From Reichenbachiella agarivorans (GTDB lineage: Bacteria; Bacteroidota; Bacteroidia; Cytophagales; Cyclobacteriaceae): a stretch of DNA of 64,000 bases. Each line of letters opens with the position of its first letter. The stretch's first letter is position 1. Positions 18,033 to 28,900 of this stretch are shown piece after piece. Under the pieces are notes generated by a model, which made no database searches, was not told where the DNA came from, and saw nothing but the letters and a program-made list of their open reading frames with translations. The position numbers and the translations under genes were made by a program. Location of the stretch: NCBI RefSeq assembly GCF_025502585.1, contig NZ_CP106679.1, positions 1,593,001 to 1,657,000 on the forward strand. The letters are read 5' to 3'.

Positions 18033-21000
18033 TGGGAAAGCGTGCTAGCAATAAGGTAATTCAGGTTTTATTATTTATCGTTTCACTATTTGCACACCAT
18101 AGATTACTGGGACAAGCTGGAGAATTTGATGAATGCTCAAAAGAGCCTGTTTTTTTTCATGTTTCCCATGAAATTGATGGTGAGCTCGATGCAAATTGGT
18201 CATTGAACCCAGTATATATTTATGTTACCAATGGTACCATTATCAATACGGAATATATTACCGATGGAGGTGGGGAATTAAAAATTAATAATACACAAGT
18301 TGATTATTTAAATGATCCAACAAATGATATTTATTTGTTGGTTGATTGGATCGACAATACAAGGGAAATGGGAATCACTATTTACCAGTCAGCTTATAGA
18401 GGCGGTAATAAGTCATTTTGGTACACATTTACACCAAAATTAGAAAAATGCAATTTAAGTGCATTACAATCAAATGTGGCAGTTGGTTCAGTGTGTTCAG
18501 CAGACATCAGAGCTATTCATAATTGGGGTGTGGATGGTCACACTGGTCCACTCACCAACCATGATTGGTACATACAAGGAGTAGGAGGAAATATTGATTG
18601 GAAGAAGATAAGCTATACCACTGGTTCTACTACATTTTCATTGGAATCAAAAACGTCATATGTGATTGGTGGTCAGCCTACAGTTTTGTCGTATGACCAA
18701 CCATATAGAATGAGGCTGGGATACGATGATGGCACCCTCATACCAGGAGAGTCAGGGATTGGCCCCTTCACGCTCTACCCCTCACCACCTGAGATAGAAC
18801 CAATTAAACCAGTAAATCCAACTTGTAAAGGGCAAAGAGGAAGTGTTATAATAAAACATAAAAACAAGCCTGAAGAAGTATTTGTCTATAATATCACTAA
18901 ATATACACCTTATGAAAACCAGGATTGTCAAAATGGATCAACGTCTCCTATTTTATTTGCGGGGAGTACTATAGAGTACTGTCCAGATGGTGCAGCATAT
19001 AATGCCCAAAACGTAGATATGGATCAAAATTTCGAACTCAATGCAGACGTAATTATTTCGGAGGGTAATGCTGATGTAACAAAGGTTCTTAAGGCTGGTT
19101 ATTATATACTAAAGATAGAATCTTATCAAAATGTGGCAGGAATAAAGATGGGTACTTGTCGAATTGATAGCAGCTACTTTGAGATAAAGGATCCTACATA
19201 TCCAATACTTACAGATGATAATATTGAATTAGAGCAAACCTCCCCATCGTGCATAGGTAATAATGATGGTTCGGTAAAGATCAATTCAATAAATGTAGCT
19301 GCACCTCCTGAAAAAAGCTTTACATGGAAGAAACAGGGAGAAACCGATGATCAATATAGGAACTCAAATGTACCAATTGGTGGATATACAGGTGGGGAGA
19401 CGTATTATGTTGATGTATACAATGGTTGCGAAATTTTTCAAAAGGAGTTTACTATTCTAGCATCTTCAGAAGTATATCTTCCATATTTTTCAAAACTACA
19501 CCCTGAGTGTGATGAAGGAGGTTCTATAACAGTTGAAGGAAATACTTTTTCCAATACCCAAGGCTACACTGTTAGCTATGCCTTAAATGGTGGAAGTTAC
19601 GGTCCCATGCGTACTATACCTTCACTTGTACCGAGTGACGAATATATTCTTAGCATGAAAATTAATGATCTCTGTGAATCATCTGTAAATGGTATTGTTA
19701 TTAACGATGTTCCAATTGCAAAGGTCGAAGAGGTCAGGCCAATCCCTCCAACCTGCTACAATGGAGATGGATCCATTGAATTTACCGTGTCGAAACCTAA
19801 CGTGAATGATAAAGTTTCGACAATTAGTTATTCATATACCATCAGTAACTGTGGCTTACCAGATTGTACTGGCACGTATGCTGGCAATCACACGGTCGTT
19901 AATATTCCTAGAGGTCTTCATACTGTTATTGTAACAGATGAATGTACTTCTACTGAAATTTATAATGATGATGTTACCGTCAGTAATATCACAGCGTTGG
20001 ATATTAGTGACAATATCTCAGATGTAGAGATCAATTGCTTTGATGGTACATATGATGAAGGTTTAACCTACACTGTCAGTGGTGGGACAACTCCATACAC
20101 TTTTGTGCTAACCAGGGTGGAATTGGATGAACAAGTAACCAATGAAGATTTTTCCACAAGTATCAATACCACAACAACTACACTTTCAAATCTACCAAGA
20201 GGGGAATATGAATTGGTTGTTACTGATAATTGTGGATATATAGATGAAACTTCTTTCAAAGTATTAGTGAAAAATGCCGATGAAGTAAATGGAGCCATCA
20301 CCTACGAAGCAACCATTCCGCATCTGGGTTTAGACCCACTATATGATTTAGTATGTACAGGTGACTCGACTGATGTCACGATTGATGTATCAGGAGGAAA
20401 TCCTGACACCACTGATCCTTTGGATCAATACTATGATGTAGTACTTCATAAAGTCGGAGAGGCTGGTTTTTCTATTAGTTCGATGCTGGTGAGTGACAAC
20501 TACGCACCTTGTGGAAATACCTGTTTTACTTTCAAAAACTTGGAGGCAGGAATCTACTACCCTGTGATTACAGATGAGAACGGATGTGAAAAGAGTTTTA
20601 GCACGGAGACTTTCGAGATCACAGAACCAGCGGCGGTACTCACGATAGCAGATATTGACCCAGCTGACTTTGGGACAAATGAGATCAAACTATACACAGG
20701 AGACAACCAGTTGTATGCCCAATGCCATGATAAACCTTTCATATTCAATCCTATAGTATCGACAATTACAGGAGGTATTACAGACTATACCTTTTACATG
20801 AATGAAATAGAATTTGAGGATTCAGAAAGTTTTTCTTGGCCTGAGGGGACTACCGATACTACCAATGTTTTTAAAGTAGCAGATGCTAATGGCTGTGTTC
20901 GTAGCAAGGATTTCACCATCCAAAACCCAACTGAATTCAAGTTTGAAAAGTTTTACGACAATGAGACGACACTTGACCATGGAGCCAGTGTAGAATGCTC

Positions 21001-24000
21001 GACAGACCTAGGGCATGTCTATACGGAGGTCAGCGGAGGTCTGACCGATTACATCTATCACATAGATGATGGTATAACTAGCAATATTGAAACCGCAAGT
21101 CTGACTAATACCTTCAGCGGGTTGAGCATCAATCCTGAAACAGGAACAGACTATACTGTTACCGTCACAGATGGAATAGGCTGCCTGATTGCGTCAACGA
21201 TCAATTTGACACTCCCTGATCCAGTAGTGATTACTATGATTGACTTTGATACATTGCCTGGGGGTGTTCAGATTGCATGTACTGGAGGTGTAGCTTCTGT
21301 TGCTTTTAAAGTTTCAGGGGGAGATTTTACAGGGCTTTATACGCTTAATTGGGAGAATATACTCGATGGGACGACTGGAATATTCTCTACCACCACTACC
21401 TATCATGATTCTCTGTCGATTGATCTACTAGCAGGGAGCTACGAAGTATATTTCACGGATGAATATTCATGTCAATCTTCTCCTCTGGAAACTTTCATAC
21501 TTACTGAACCTGTCGGATCTATTGATATCACAAGCTACTTAGTGACCCCTCCAAACTGCATCGTGGATCAAGATGGTGATGAGGACTTGGGTAAAATCAA
21601 CGCTACAGCTACTGGTGGAACAGGACCTGCTGGTTTTGCCTATACTTTTTATCTTATGGATCAGAGTAAACAGAAATTGGATAGCTTAACCAGTTCTGAT
21701 GGGAATGCAGCGTTTGATGCACCAGCCAATTACTATGAGACGGTGGATTATTACATCAGAGTCATAGATGTCAATGGTTGTCTGGATGATCAACTGGTAC
21801 AGATGATACCAGACCCAACTCCCCTGACTGTAACCAGAACTGATTTTACCGCACCTTCTTGTTATGATGGTCGAAATGGTAGTATGCAATTCGAGGTAGA
21901 TGAAGGAAATGCGCTGACGGGTGGAGGCTTTGATTATGTCTTGTCAGGAGGACATTTGGGAGCAGGTTCTGAAACCATCCATGTCGAAGAAGCCACTTTT
22001 ACGATTGATGGTTTACACGATACCAATGTGGATGGGGTTTATCACATCTATGTGATAGATCGCTATGGCTGTGATGAGTCACAAGATGAAGATGAGATAG
22101 GGAATTATATAAGAGGTCTTTTACTTCAGGCTCCTGATCAACTTACCCTTGCCAATGTAGGGATAATTCGACCGTCTTTTCGCTATGAGGATGATGGTCT
22201 CATTGCTGTGCAGGCAAGTGGAGGTACAGGTAGCGATCCAAGTGGCTATTATGAATTTTCTTTGGAGGAAAGCAGCGGTTTTGCCAGCTCTGTATTACTT
22301 GACCCAACTTATTGGGTTTTCAACACGGCAGAATCAGAAAGCTACACAGTTTATCTAAGAGACAATCAATACATTGAGGAGGAGCAAGATGTTTGTCAGA
22401 CATCAGTTGAGCTCATTGTGCCAGAGGGTCGTGTCATATCGCTTTCTGATAGTGAAGTAACAGATATCAGCTGCTATGGTGAGGAAGATGGTAGCATTCA
22501 GCCTGTTTTTACTGTGGATGGCTTGAGTGAAAATGCCCATTATGACAACTTGCAGATGACGTGGGGAAAAATGGATGGCTCCAATAATGGGGAGGTCATC
22601 ATTGATATTGATGCAGATGCGATTGTTCCTGTTTCCAATCTGAATAGTGGCAACTATCGATTGGACGCCTCTTATCTCTATCAAGAGAGTCACTACTTTA
22701 GTGATTTTGACTATACGCATGAGCAAAGTGCACAGGATGCCATACATACCAACAAAGAAATAACGCAACCTCCTGCCCTTTATATTCAAGCACTAGAGAT
22801 GATAGACGCGAGTTGCGGATCGGATGGAGATGGAAAAATCGTTTTTGAAATTATGGGAGGTTTTCCTGCAGAGGCAAAATACTATAGCATAGATGGAGGG
22901 GCTAATATTAACATCCTAGGATCTCAGACTGTAGTACTTAGAGGTTTGAACCAAGGAACCCACCATATTGACTTTGGTGTGATGAATAGTGATTGTTCGG
23001 GGAGTTATGATTTTCAGATTCAGGAGCAAGGATTGAGTTTAGAGATTGAAGAAGTTAAAAAGCCTTGTATAGGCGAGAACAATGGTTGGTTTAGAATTTC
23101 AGCTAATCAAGAGGATTTGGAATACACCATCAATGGGGAAGCGTGGGTCGCCAATGGAGGATTGTTTACTAATTTGTCCCCTGGCACTTACTCAGTTCAA
23201 GCTAGGAAGACAGGCATTCATGGCTGTCAATCAGATATGCTTGAAGTAACATTGAATGAGAATGAAATGGTGACTGAGAAAGATTATGAGGATTGTTCTT
23301 CAACTCTTTTGGAGGTAGCTTACTCGGTGAGTCCTGCCACTTGTGCCAATGCAAGGGATGGCAAAGTCTTCATTAATGCTAATAATGGGGTACAACCATA
23401 CTTTTTTTCTTTCGAAGGGAAAGAGGTAAACCCGGACACACTTTCCTTTGCTGGAGGAAGCTACAATTTGCTAGTAAGAGATGCCACTGACACCCAAGAA
23501 ACAGTTTTGTTTGATATTCCCGTTTTGGATCCCATCGAGGTACAAGTGATACAAAGTAAAGAGACGTGTGAGGGTAGCTGTGATGCCACAGTTGATTTAT
23601 TAATCAAGGGGGGGTCTGGTACCTATCTAGTGATTTGGGATGGAGATGATGAAGTCCATGGAGAGTCTCGCACAGGCCTTTGTAGCCAAGAGTACCACTA
23701 TCAGGTGTTCGATGATGCGAATATTTCTAGTTGTATTTATTCAGGTAGTGTCATTATAGAGGCTTACCCCAGTCTCAATTTATCTCTGAAGCAGCAGGTT
23801 GAACCTACATGTGCGGATGGATCAGATGGAATTCTCGAAGTTGCTGTCAGTGGAGGTTTAGGAGCTTATTCTTATGACTGGTCATCAGGTAGCAAACTAG
23901 CCAAAATAACAGGTACACCTGGTGAATATCAGATTGAGGTGAAAGATGATCTTCTGGGTTGTACGAAAACAGAGAGTTACACTTTGCCAAACAGAGCAGT

Positions 24001-25909
24001 AATAGTACCGAAGGAGGTAATGGTGACTGCACCGAGATGTTTTGGGTCGGCAACTGGCTCTATAGAGCTGGTAATAGAATCGGGAGTATCTCCTCTGATT
24101 CGTTGGGATCATGATGCGCGCGTGATTGGCTCCCAAGTCTCCAACCTAAGTGCTGGAATCTATGGGTATCAAATCCAGAGTGCACAAGGTTGTGTCTCAA
24201 CTGGTCAGGTCACTATAGAAGAAAGAGAGCCATTGACTGTCAATACTTCCAAGCAGGATGTTTGGTGTGCTGGGGGATGTACAGGTCAGATCGACATTGG
24301 CATTTCGGGAGGCATTGCTCCATACACTGTAGCTTGGAGTCACGGCAGTACTTCGATAAAACCTAAAAACCTCTGTGCAGGGAGCTATCGATACACTGTG
24401 ACAGATGCTTATGGCTGTCAGGTCTCTGCCAGTATTGAGATCAGCCAACCCGATCCTATCCAGATTTCTTCGATGGTCACGGATGTCTCTTGCTATGGAG
24501 GCTTGGACGGAGAGGTAGACCTGACTGTTGTCGGAGGAACGGGGGATTATGCCTACGCTTGGTCCAATGGTAGCACAGGTTCGGATATTTCTGGTCTTTC
24601 AGCTAAGAGCTATGTCGTACAGGTGACTGACGAGGCGGGCTGTTCGGCGACTGCTAACTACCACATTCTTCAACCGAATCCTTTGGCAGTTATTTCTGCA
24701 GTCAGGGATAATCCTTCTTGTACTGGATATGCAGATGGTTCGTTGGACATCTCGCTGTATGGTGGAGTGGCTCCATATACGGTGGAGTGGAACAATGGCA
24801 TGACTGGAACGCATATTAAAGATTTAAAAGCTGGATTGTATGCTGTGAGTATTACAGATGCCAAGGGTTGTACACTCCAACGCGAATGGCGATTGACAGA
24901 CCCCTCTGGCCTACAGTTCGCCAATGTTAATTTTACAGATCCTATTTGCTATGATGGGAGCAACGGTACCATCTCATTTATAGTGATTGGTGGTGGAGGA
25001 ACCTATACCTATGATTGGGGAAATATAGAGGGTAGCAATGAGGTCAATAACTTGCAAAGTGGGAATTATACGGTGACAGCTTATGATCAAGAGGGATGTT
25101 CTATTAGTGAAGAATTTACATTAGATAACCCGGACAAACCTGTCGTTTTAGGAATCGAAGATTATTATATTTTGTGTCTTGGAGGTCAGTTGTATCTCGA
25201 ACCCATTGGCGAGTGGGGGTCTTATACTTGGTCTAGTACAGAGGGCTATCAAAGTAAGGAAAGGATAGCAGTGGTAGAAGATGAAGCAGAGTACCTACTG
25301 GTAGTGACCGATGACAATAATTGCCCAGGTGAGACAGAGACCTATGTAGAAGTATCTGAAAACCCAATTGATCCAGACTTCATCCGCATTAGTGAGGCAG
25401 TTGTGTTTGATCCTATTATTTTTGTGGATTTGAGTTTGCCGACGCCTGAGGCTGTCAACTGGCTCATTCCTGAAGATGAATCTATCGTCATCAATGACAT
25501 GGGGCCTGGTTCTATGGAACTTGTTTTTACCGAACCAGGAGAATTTGAGATAGGTATAGAAGTCGGCTTGGGGGAGTGTTTTGCAGAAATATTCAAAGTA
25601 GTAAGTGTAGAAGCCACCAATGCTGGAGAAGTATCAGAATCAGCTCGGATTATTGATCCTCTTGAGGTACAAATATCCCCAAATCCTACCAGTGACGAGA
25701 TCAAAATAGTATTTAATGCTCCTAATGAGAACCCAATTGAAGTGCAGCTCATCAGTGGAGATCAAAAGCCTTTGAGAACAGAAATGCTAGAAGGTAAGAA
25801 AGATTATTTTGTCAAATGGAATCTTAACAATGTCCCTACAGGGGTTTATTTCTTGTTGTTTACACAAGGTGGTCAAGTTCATTCCAAAAGAATATTGGTG
25901 TTGAAATGA
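18032..25909 (+). CDS. Giant SprB-repeat surface protein with T9SS type A sorting domain
   Basis: The 2625-residue protein starts at ATG 18032 (a GTG lies at 18029) with a signal peptide ending LLGQAG. From about residue 1760 to 2370 it has seven or eight SprB-type repeats of about 75 residues. Each has the pattern CYGGxDGxxxLxVxGG, YxYxWSNG, LxAGxYxVxVTDxxGC, for example at 2149 and 2224. More diverged repeats of the same kind fill the region before. The last 80 residues (ISPNPTSDEIKI ... GVYFLLFTQGGQ ... KRILVLK) form a type A T9SS sorting domain, cleaved after export. SprB-like proteins are cell-surface adhesins of gliding Bacteroidota. The next gene begins inside the stop (ATGA). Confidence 0.93.
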   Translation: MGKRASNKVIQVLLFIVSLFAHHRLLGQAGEFDECSKEPVFFHVSHEIDGELDANWSLNPVYIYVTNGTIINTEYITDGGGELKINNTQVDYLNDPTNDIYLLVDWIDNTREMGITIYQSAYRGGNKSFWYTFTPKLEKCNLSALQSNVAVGSVCSADIRAIHNWGVDGHTGPLTNHDWYIQGVGGNIDWKKISYTTGSTTFSLESKTSYVIGGQPTVLSYDQPYRMRLGYDDGTLIPGESGIGPFTLYPSPPEIEPIKPVNPTCKGQRGSVIIKHKNKPEEVFVYNITKYTPYENQDCQNGSTSPILFAGSTIEYCPDGAAYNAQNVDMDQNFELNADVIISEGNADVTKVLKAGYYILKIESYQNVAGIKMGTCRIDSSYFEIKDPTYPILTDDNIELEQTSPSCIGNNDGSVKINSINVAAPPEKSFTWKKQGETDDQYRNSNVPIGGYTGGETYYVDVYNGCEIFQKEFTILASSEVYLPYFSKLHPECDEGGSITVEGNTFSNTQGYTVSYALNGGSYGPMRTIPSLVPSDEYILSMKINDLCESSVNGIVINDVPIAKVEEVRPIPPTCYNGDGSIEFTVSKPNVNDKVSTISYSYTISNCGLPDCTGTYAGNHTVVNIPRGLHTVIVTDECTSTEIYNDDVTVSNITALDISDNISDVEINCFDGTYDEGLTYTVSGGTTPYTFVLTRVELDEQVTNEDFSTSINTTTTTLSNLPRGEYELVVTDNCGYIDETSFKVLVKNADEVNGAITYEATIPHLGLDPLYDLVCTGDSTDVTIDVSGGNPDTTDPLDQYYDVVLHKVGEAGFSISSMLVSDNYAPCGNTCFTFKNLEAGIYYPVITDENGCEKSFSTETFEITEPAAVLTIADIDPADFGTNEIKLYTGDNQLYAQCHDKPFIFNPIVSTITGGITDYTFYMNEIEFEDSESFSWPEGTTDTTNVFKVADANGCVRSKDFTIQNPTEFKFEKFYDNETTLDHGASVECSTDLGHVYTEVSGGLTDYIYHIDDGITSNIETASLTNTFSGLSINPETGTDYTVTVTDGIGCLIASTINLTLPDPVVITMIDFDTLPGGVQIACTGGVASVAFKVSGGDFTGLYTLNWENILDGTTGIFSTTTTYHDSLSIDLLAGSYEVYFTDEYSCQSSPLETFILTEPVGSIDITSYLVTPPNCIVDQDGDEDLGKINATATGGTGPAGFAYTFYLMDQSKQKLDSLTSSDGNAAFDAPANYYETVDYYIRVIDVNGCLDDQLVQMIPDPTPLTVTRTDFTAPSCYDGRNGSMQFEVDEGNALTGGGFDYVLSGGHLGAGSETIHVEEATFTIDGLHDTNVDGVYHIYVIDRYGCDESQDEDEIGNYIRGLLLQAPDQLTLANVGIIRPSFRYEDDGLIAVQASGGTGSDPSGYYEFSLEESSGFASSVLLDPTYWVFNTAESESYTVYLRDNQYIEEEQDVCQTSVELIVPEGRVISLSDSEVTDISCYGEEDGSIQPVFTVDGLSENAHYDNLQMTWGKMDGSNNGEVIIDIDADAIVPVSNLNSGNYRLDASYLYQESHYFSDFDYTHEQSAQDAIHTNKEITQPPALYIQALEMIDASCGSDGDGKIVFEIMGGFPAEAKYYSIDGGANINILGSQTVVLRGLNQGTHHIDFGVMNSDCSGSYDFQIQEQGLSLEIEEVKKPCIGENNGWFRISANQEDLEYTINGEAWVANGGLFTNLSPGTYSVQARKTGIHGCQSDMLEVTLNENEMVTEKDYEDCSSTLLEVAYSVSPATCANARDGKVFINANNGVQPYFFSFEGKEVNPDTLSFAGGSYNLLVRDATDTQETVLFDIPVLDPIEVQVIQSKETCEGSCDATVDLLIKGGSGTYLVIWDGDDEVHGESRTGLCSQEYHYQVFDDANISSCIYSGSVIIEAYPSLNLSLKQQVEPTCADGSDGILEVAVSGGLGAYSYDWSSGSKLAKITGTPGEYQIEVKDDLLGCTKTESYTLPNRAVIVPKEVMVTAPRCFGSATGSIELVIESGVSPLIRWDHDARVIGSQVSNLSAGIYGYQIQSAQGCVSTGQVTIEEREPLTVNTSKQDVWCAGGCTGQIDIGISGGIAPYTVAWSHGSTSIKPKNLCAGSYRYTVTDAYGCQVSASIEISQPDPIQISSMVTDVSCYGGLDGEVDLTVVGGTGDYAYAWSNGSTGSDISGLSAKSYVVQVTDEAGCSATANYHILQPNPLAVISAVRDNPSCTGYADGSLDISLYGGVAPYTVEWNNGMTGTHIKDLKAGLYAVSITDAKGCTLQREWRLTDPSGLQFANVNFTDPICYDGSNGTISFIVIGGGGTYTYDWGNIEGSNEVNNLQSGNYTVTAYDQEGCSISEEFTLDNPDKPVVLGIEDYYILCLGGQLYLEPIGEWGSYTWSSTEGYQSKERIAVVEDEAEYLLVVTDDNNCPGETETYVEVSENPIDPDFIRISEAVVFDPIIFVDLSLPTPEAVNWLIPEDESIVINDMGPGSMELVFTEPGEFEIGIEVGLGECFAEIFKVVSVEATNAGEVSESARIIDPLEVQISPNPTSDEIKIVFNAPNENPIEVQLISGDQKPLRTEMLEGKKDYFVKWNLNNVPTGVYFLLFTQGGQVHSKRILVLK

Positions 25910-28900
25910 GGAGAATGAAAATAATCTATACTGTCAGCGCCTTGTTTATTGGTACTTGGTTGCAGGCACAAAATTTCACTAAATTGAGTGTCTCTGCTTT
26001 TGAACCTATGACGGGTGCAAAGGCAGAGTGGGCAGATTTTAACAATGATGGACTACCTGATTTGTTCGTCGCAGGAACCAATTCTGGTGGTATCTCCAAA
26101 GTACGCATCTACTTCAACAACGGAGATCAAACTTTTCAAACTTTGGACTTGGTCAACTGGAGCAAAGTCTCCTATGACATAGGTGATTACAATGCGGATG
26201 GATATTTGGATTTACTGATATCAGGAGAAGAAAGTGGAGGAACGAAACATTTCAAGGTGTTTAAGAATAGCAATGGACTTTCTTTTAGCCCTCAGTCTTT
26301 TGGTCTTATCAGTATGTCTCGTGGTGGTGTGGCTTGGTCAGACTTGGATGGAGACGGAGATTTGGATATTGTCGCTACTGGATTGGATCAGTCTTTTGCT
26401 AAATCAGCTGTTTTTTATCAAAATAAGAATAGTGCCTATGAACCAGTTTCATTGGCTGTGGATTTGTTTTCATTGGGAACTGTTGATTGTTTGGATGCAA
26501 ACAATGATGGACGAATTGAAGTACTTCTAACAGGTTTTGGTAGTGATGGAGAGGCAACATCTATCATGTACACCATAGGTCAAAATTGGTCTATATCTGA
26601 GTACACTATCGCATTGAAAGGCTACGGGATCAACAGTACTGATATGGCGGACTACAATGAGGATGGGTACATAGATTTGGCTTTTACGGGCTTTACAGAG
26701 GCTGCTTCAGAGGAGAGCGATCTCTATACAAACAACCAATCTTCATTTACACAAGCTTCGTCATTTCTGAAAAAAGTATCTGCCTCGTCTATAGAATTTG
26801 CTGACCTCAACAATGACGGCTTGCAGGATATTTTGATCTGTGGTTTGCAAGGTGCAGATGTTTCTTTTGAATATTATCAAAATGCAGGATCAGCAGGGTC
26901 TTATTCGTTCGGTACTGTAGCGCACACGATGGAAAATATATATGAAGGGGATATAGCAGTAGCAGATTTTGATTTGGATGGTGATTTGGATGTGTTCCAG
27001 ATCGGCAATTCAGATTTGGCATTCCAATCCAATTTCTATGCATCTGATGCCGCAGTGACATACTTCAACCTAGCTCCTGAAGTGCCAACTTCTGGGGTGG
27101 TTGTTTCCCAAGGTGATTCCGTGATTTTAAATTGGTCAGCAGTGACCGATGATCTCACCAGTTCCAACAGCATTACTTATAACGTGTATGTGAGTAGAGA
27201 GGCTGGAGGCAGTGATTTGCTACTTTCACCCCATTCTTTGATAGCTACGGGTTATAGACAAGTCGCTACGATAGGCAATGCAGGATTTAGCACCAGCAAA
27301 AAAATAGCGTCTCTGCCAGAGGGCAATTATTATTGGGCGGTGCAGGCGATAGATGGCCAATACAAAGGTTCTGCCTTTAGCAGTGAGGAGACTTTTTCTG
27401 TATGCTATCCTGTCAAAATAGGTAAGGACACTAGCATTTGTCAAAATGAGTACGTGACCCTGTCGATCACCGATCCTGAGGCTGACGTGGTGAACTGGTA
27501 CTCAAAAACCGATGGATTGTTGTTGGCAGACGCACTGAGCTATGATCATCAAGCCCTCACTAAAGACACAATCATCGCTGAAGTGACCAAGACATATGGT
27601 TGTGTGCGCTATGACACGCTCATTGTCTCTGTATATGACTTGCCAGCTTTCAATTTAGGTTCAGACCAAACAATCTGCTATGGCGAGTATTTTGATTTGT
27701 CCGTGAGTGATTTGGGTGTTGTAGGGCTGGACAGTGTCAACTGGTACTCTACAGGCTTGGGCAGTTTGCTATTAGACAGTGAGGACTTGAGTTACGAGGT
27801 GTTGACGAAGGACACCTTGGTTGCAGAGGTTTTCAATGTGAATGGTTGTGTGAGTTACGACAGTTTAGTAGTATCAGTTTATGACTTACCAGTTTTCAAT
27901 TTAGGTTCAGATCAAACAATCTGCTATGGCGAATATTTTGATTTGTCGGTGAGCGGTTTGGGCGTAGTTGGGTTGGACAGTGTCAACTGGTACTCTACAG
28001 GCTTGGGCAGTTTGCTACTCAATAGTGAGGATCTGAGCTATGAGGTATTGACGAAAGACACTTTGATTGCGGAGATTTTCAATGTGAATGGCTGTGTGAA
28101 CTATGATAGTTTGATTGTGTCGGTGTATGATTTGCCCTCCTTTGATTTGGGCAATGATACCACGGTTTGCTATGGTGGTTATTTTGACTTGTCCGTGAGT
28201 GATTTGGGAGTGGTAGGACTGGATTTTGTGAACTGGTACTCAACTGGCTTGGGGAGTTTGCTGCTTGATAGTGAAACGCTGAGCTATGAGGTTTTGACGA
28301 AGGATACGTTGATTGCAGAGGTGGTCAATGTGAACGGCTGTATCAACTATGACTCACTGATCCTCTCTGTCTATGACCTACCTGTCTTCGACATAGGAGC
28401 AGATACTGCCATCTGCTATGGCAACTCGGTGATTTTGATAGCAGGCGCGATGTACGATGAGGTCAACTGGTACAATTACCCAGCGGGTAGTAGTCTGAAT
28501 CTAGACAGCTGGTTTTTTAATTACGAAGTGTTGGTGACAGATACGATAGTAGCGGAGGTCTATGACATGCACCGTTGCTTAAACTATGATACAATTGCCA
28601 TCGAGATGAATGTATTGCCTGATTATACTATAGGAGAGGATTTGAATATTTGTCTAGAAGATACCGCAAAACTCTTGGTACCGGGTAGTTGGGAAGAGGT
28701 CAACTGGTACACCGTATCGGATCAACTACTCGCACAGGACAATCCCGAATATGAATTTGAAGTAGAAGAAACCTTGACCCTATGGTCGGAAGTATTCACG
28801 GACAAGGGCTGTGTGCAATATGATACTTTGATCGTCAATGCGTTGGCACTTCCATTTTTTGATTTGGCGGAGGAAGAAATATATTGTTTCGGAGATAGCA

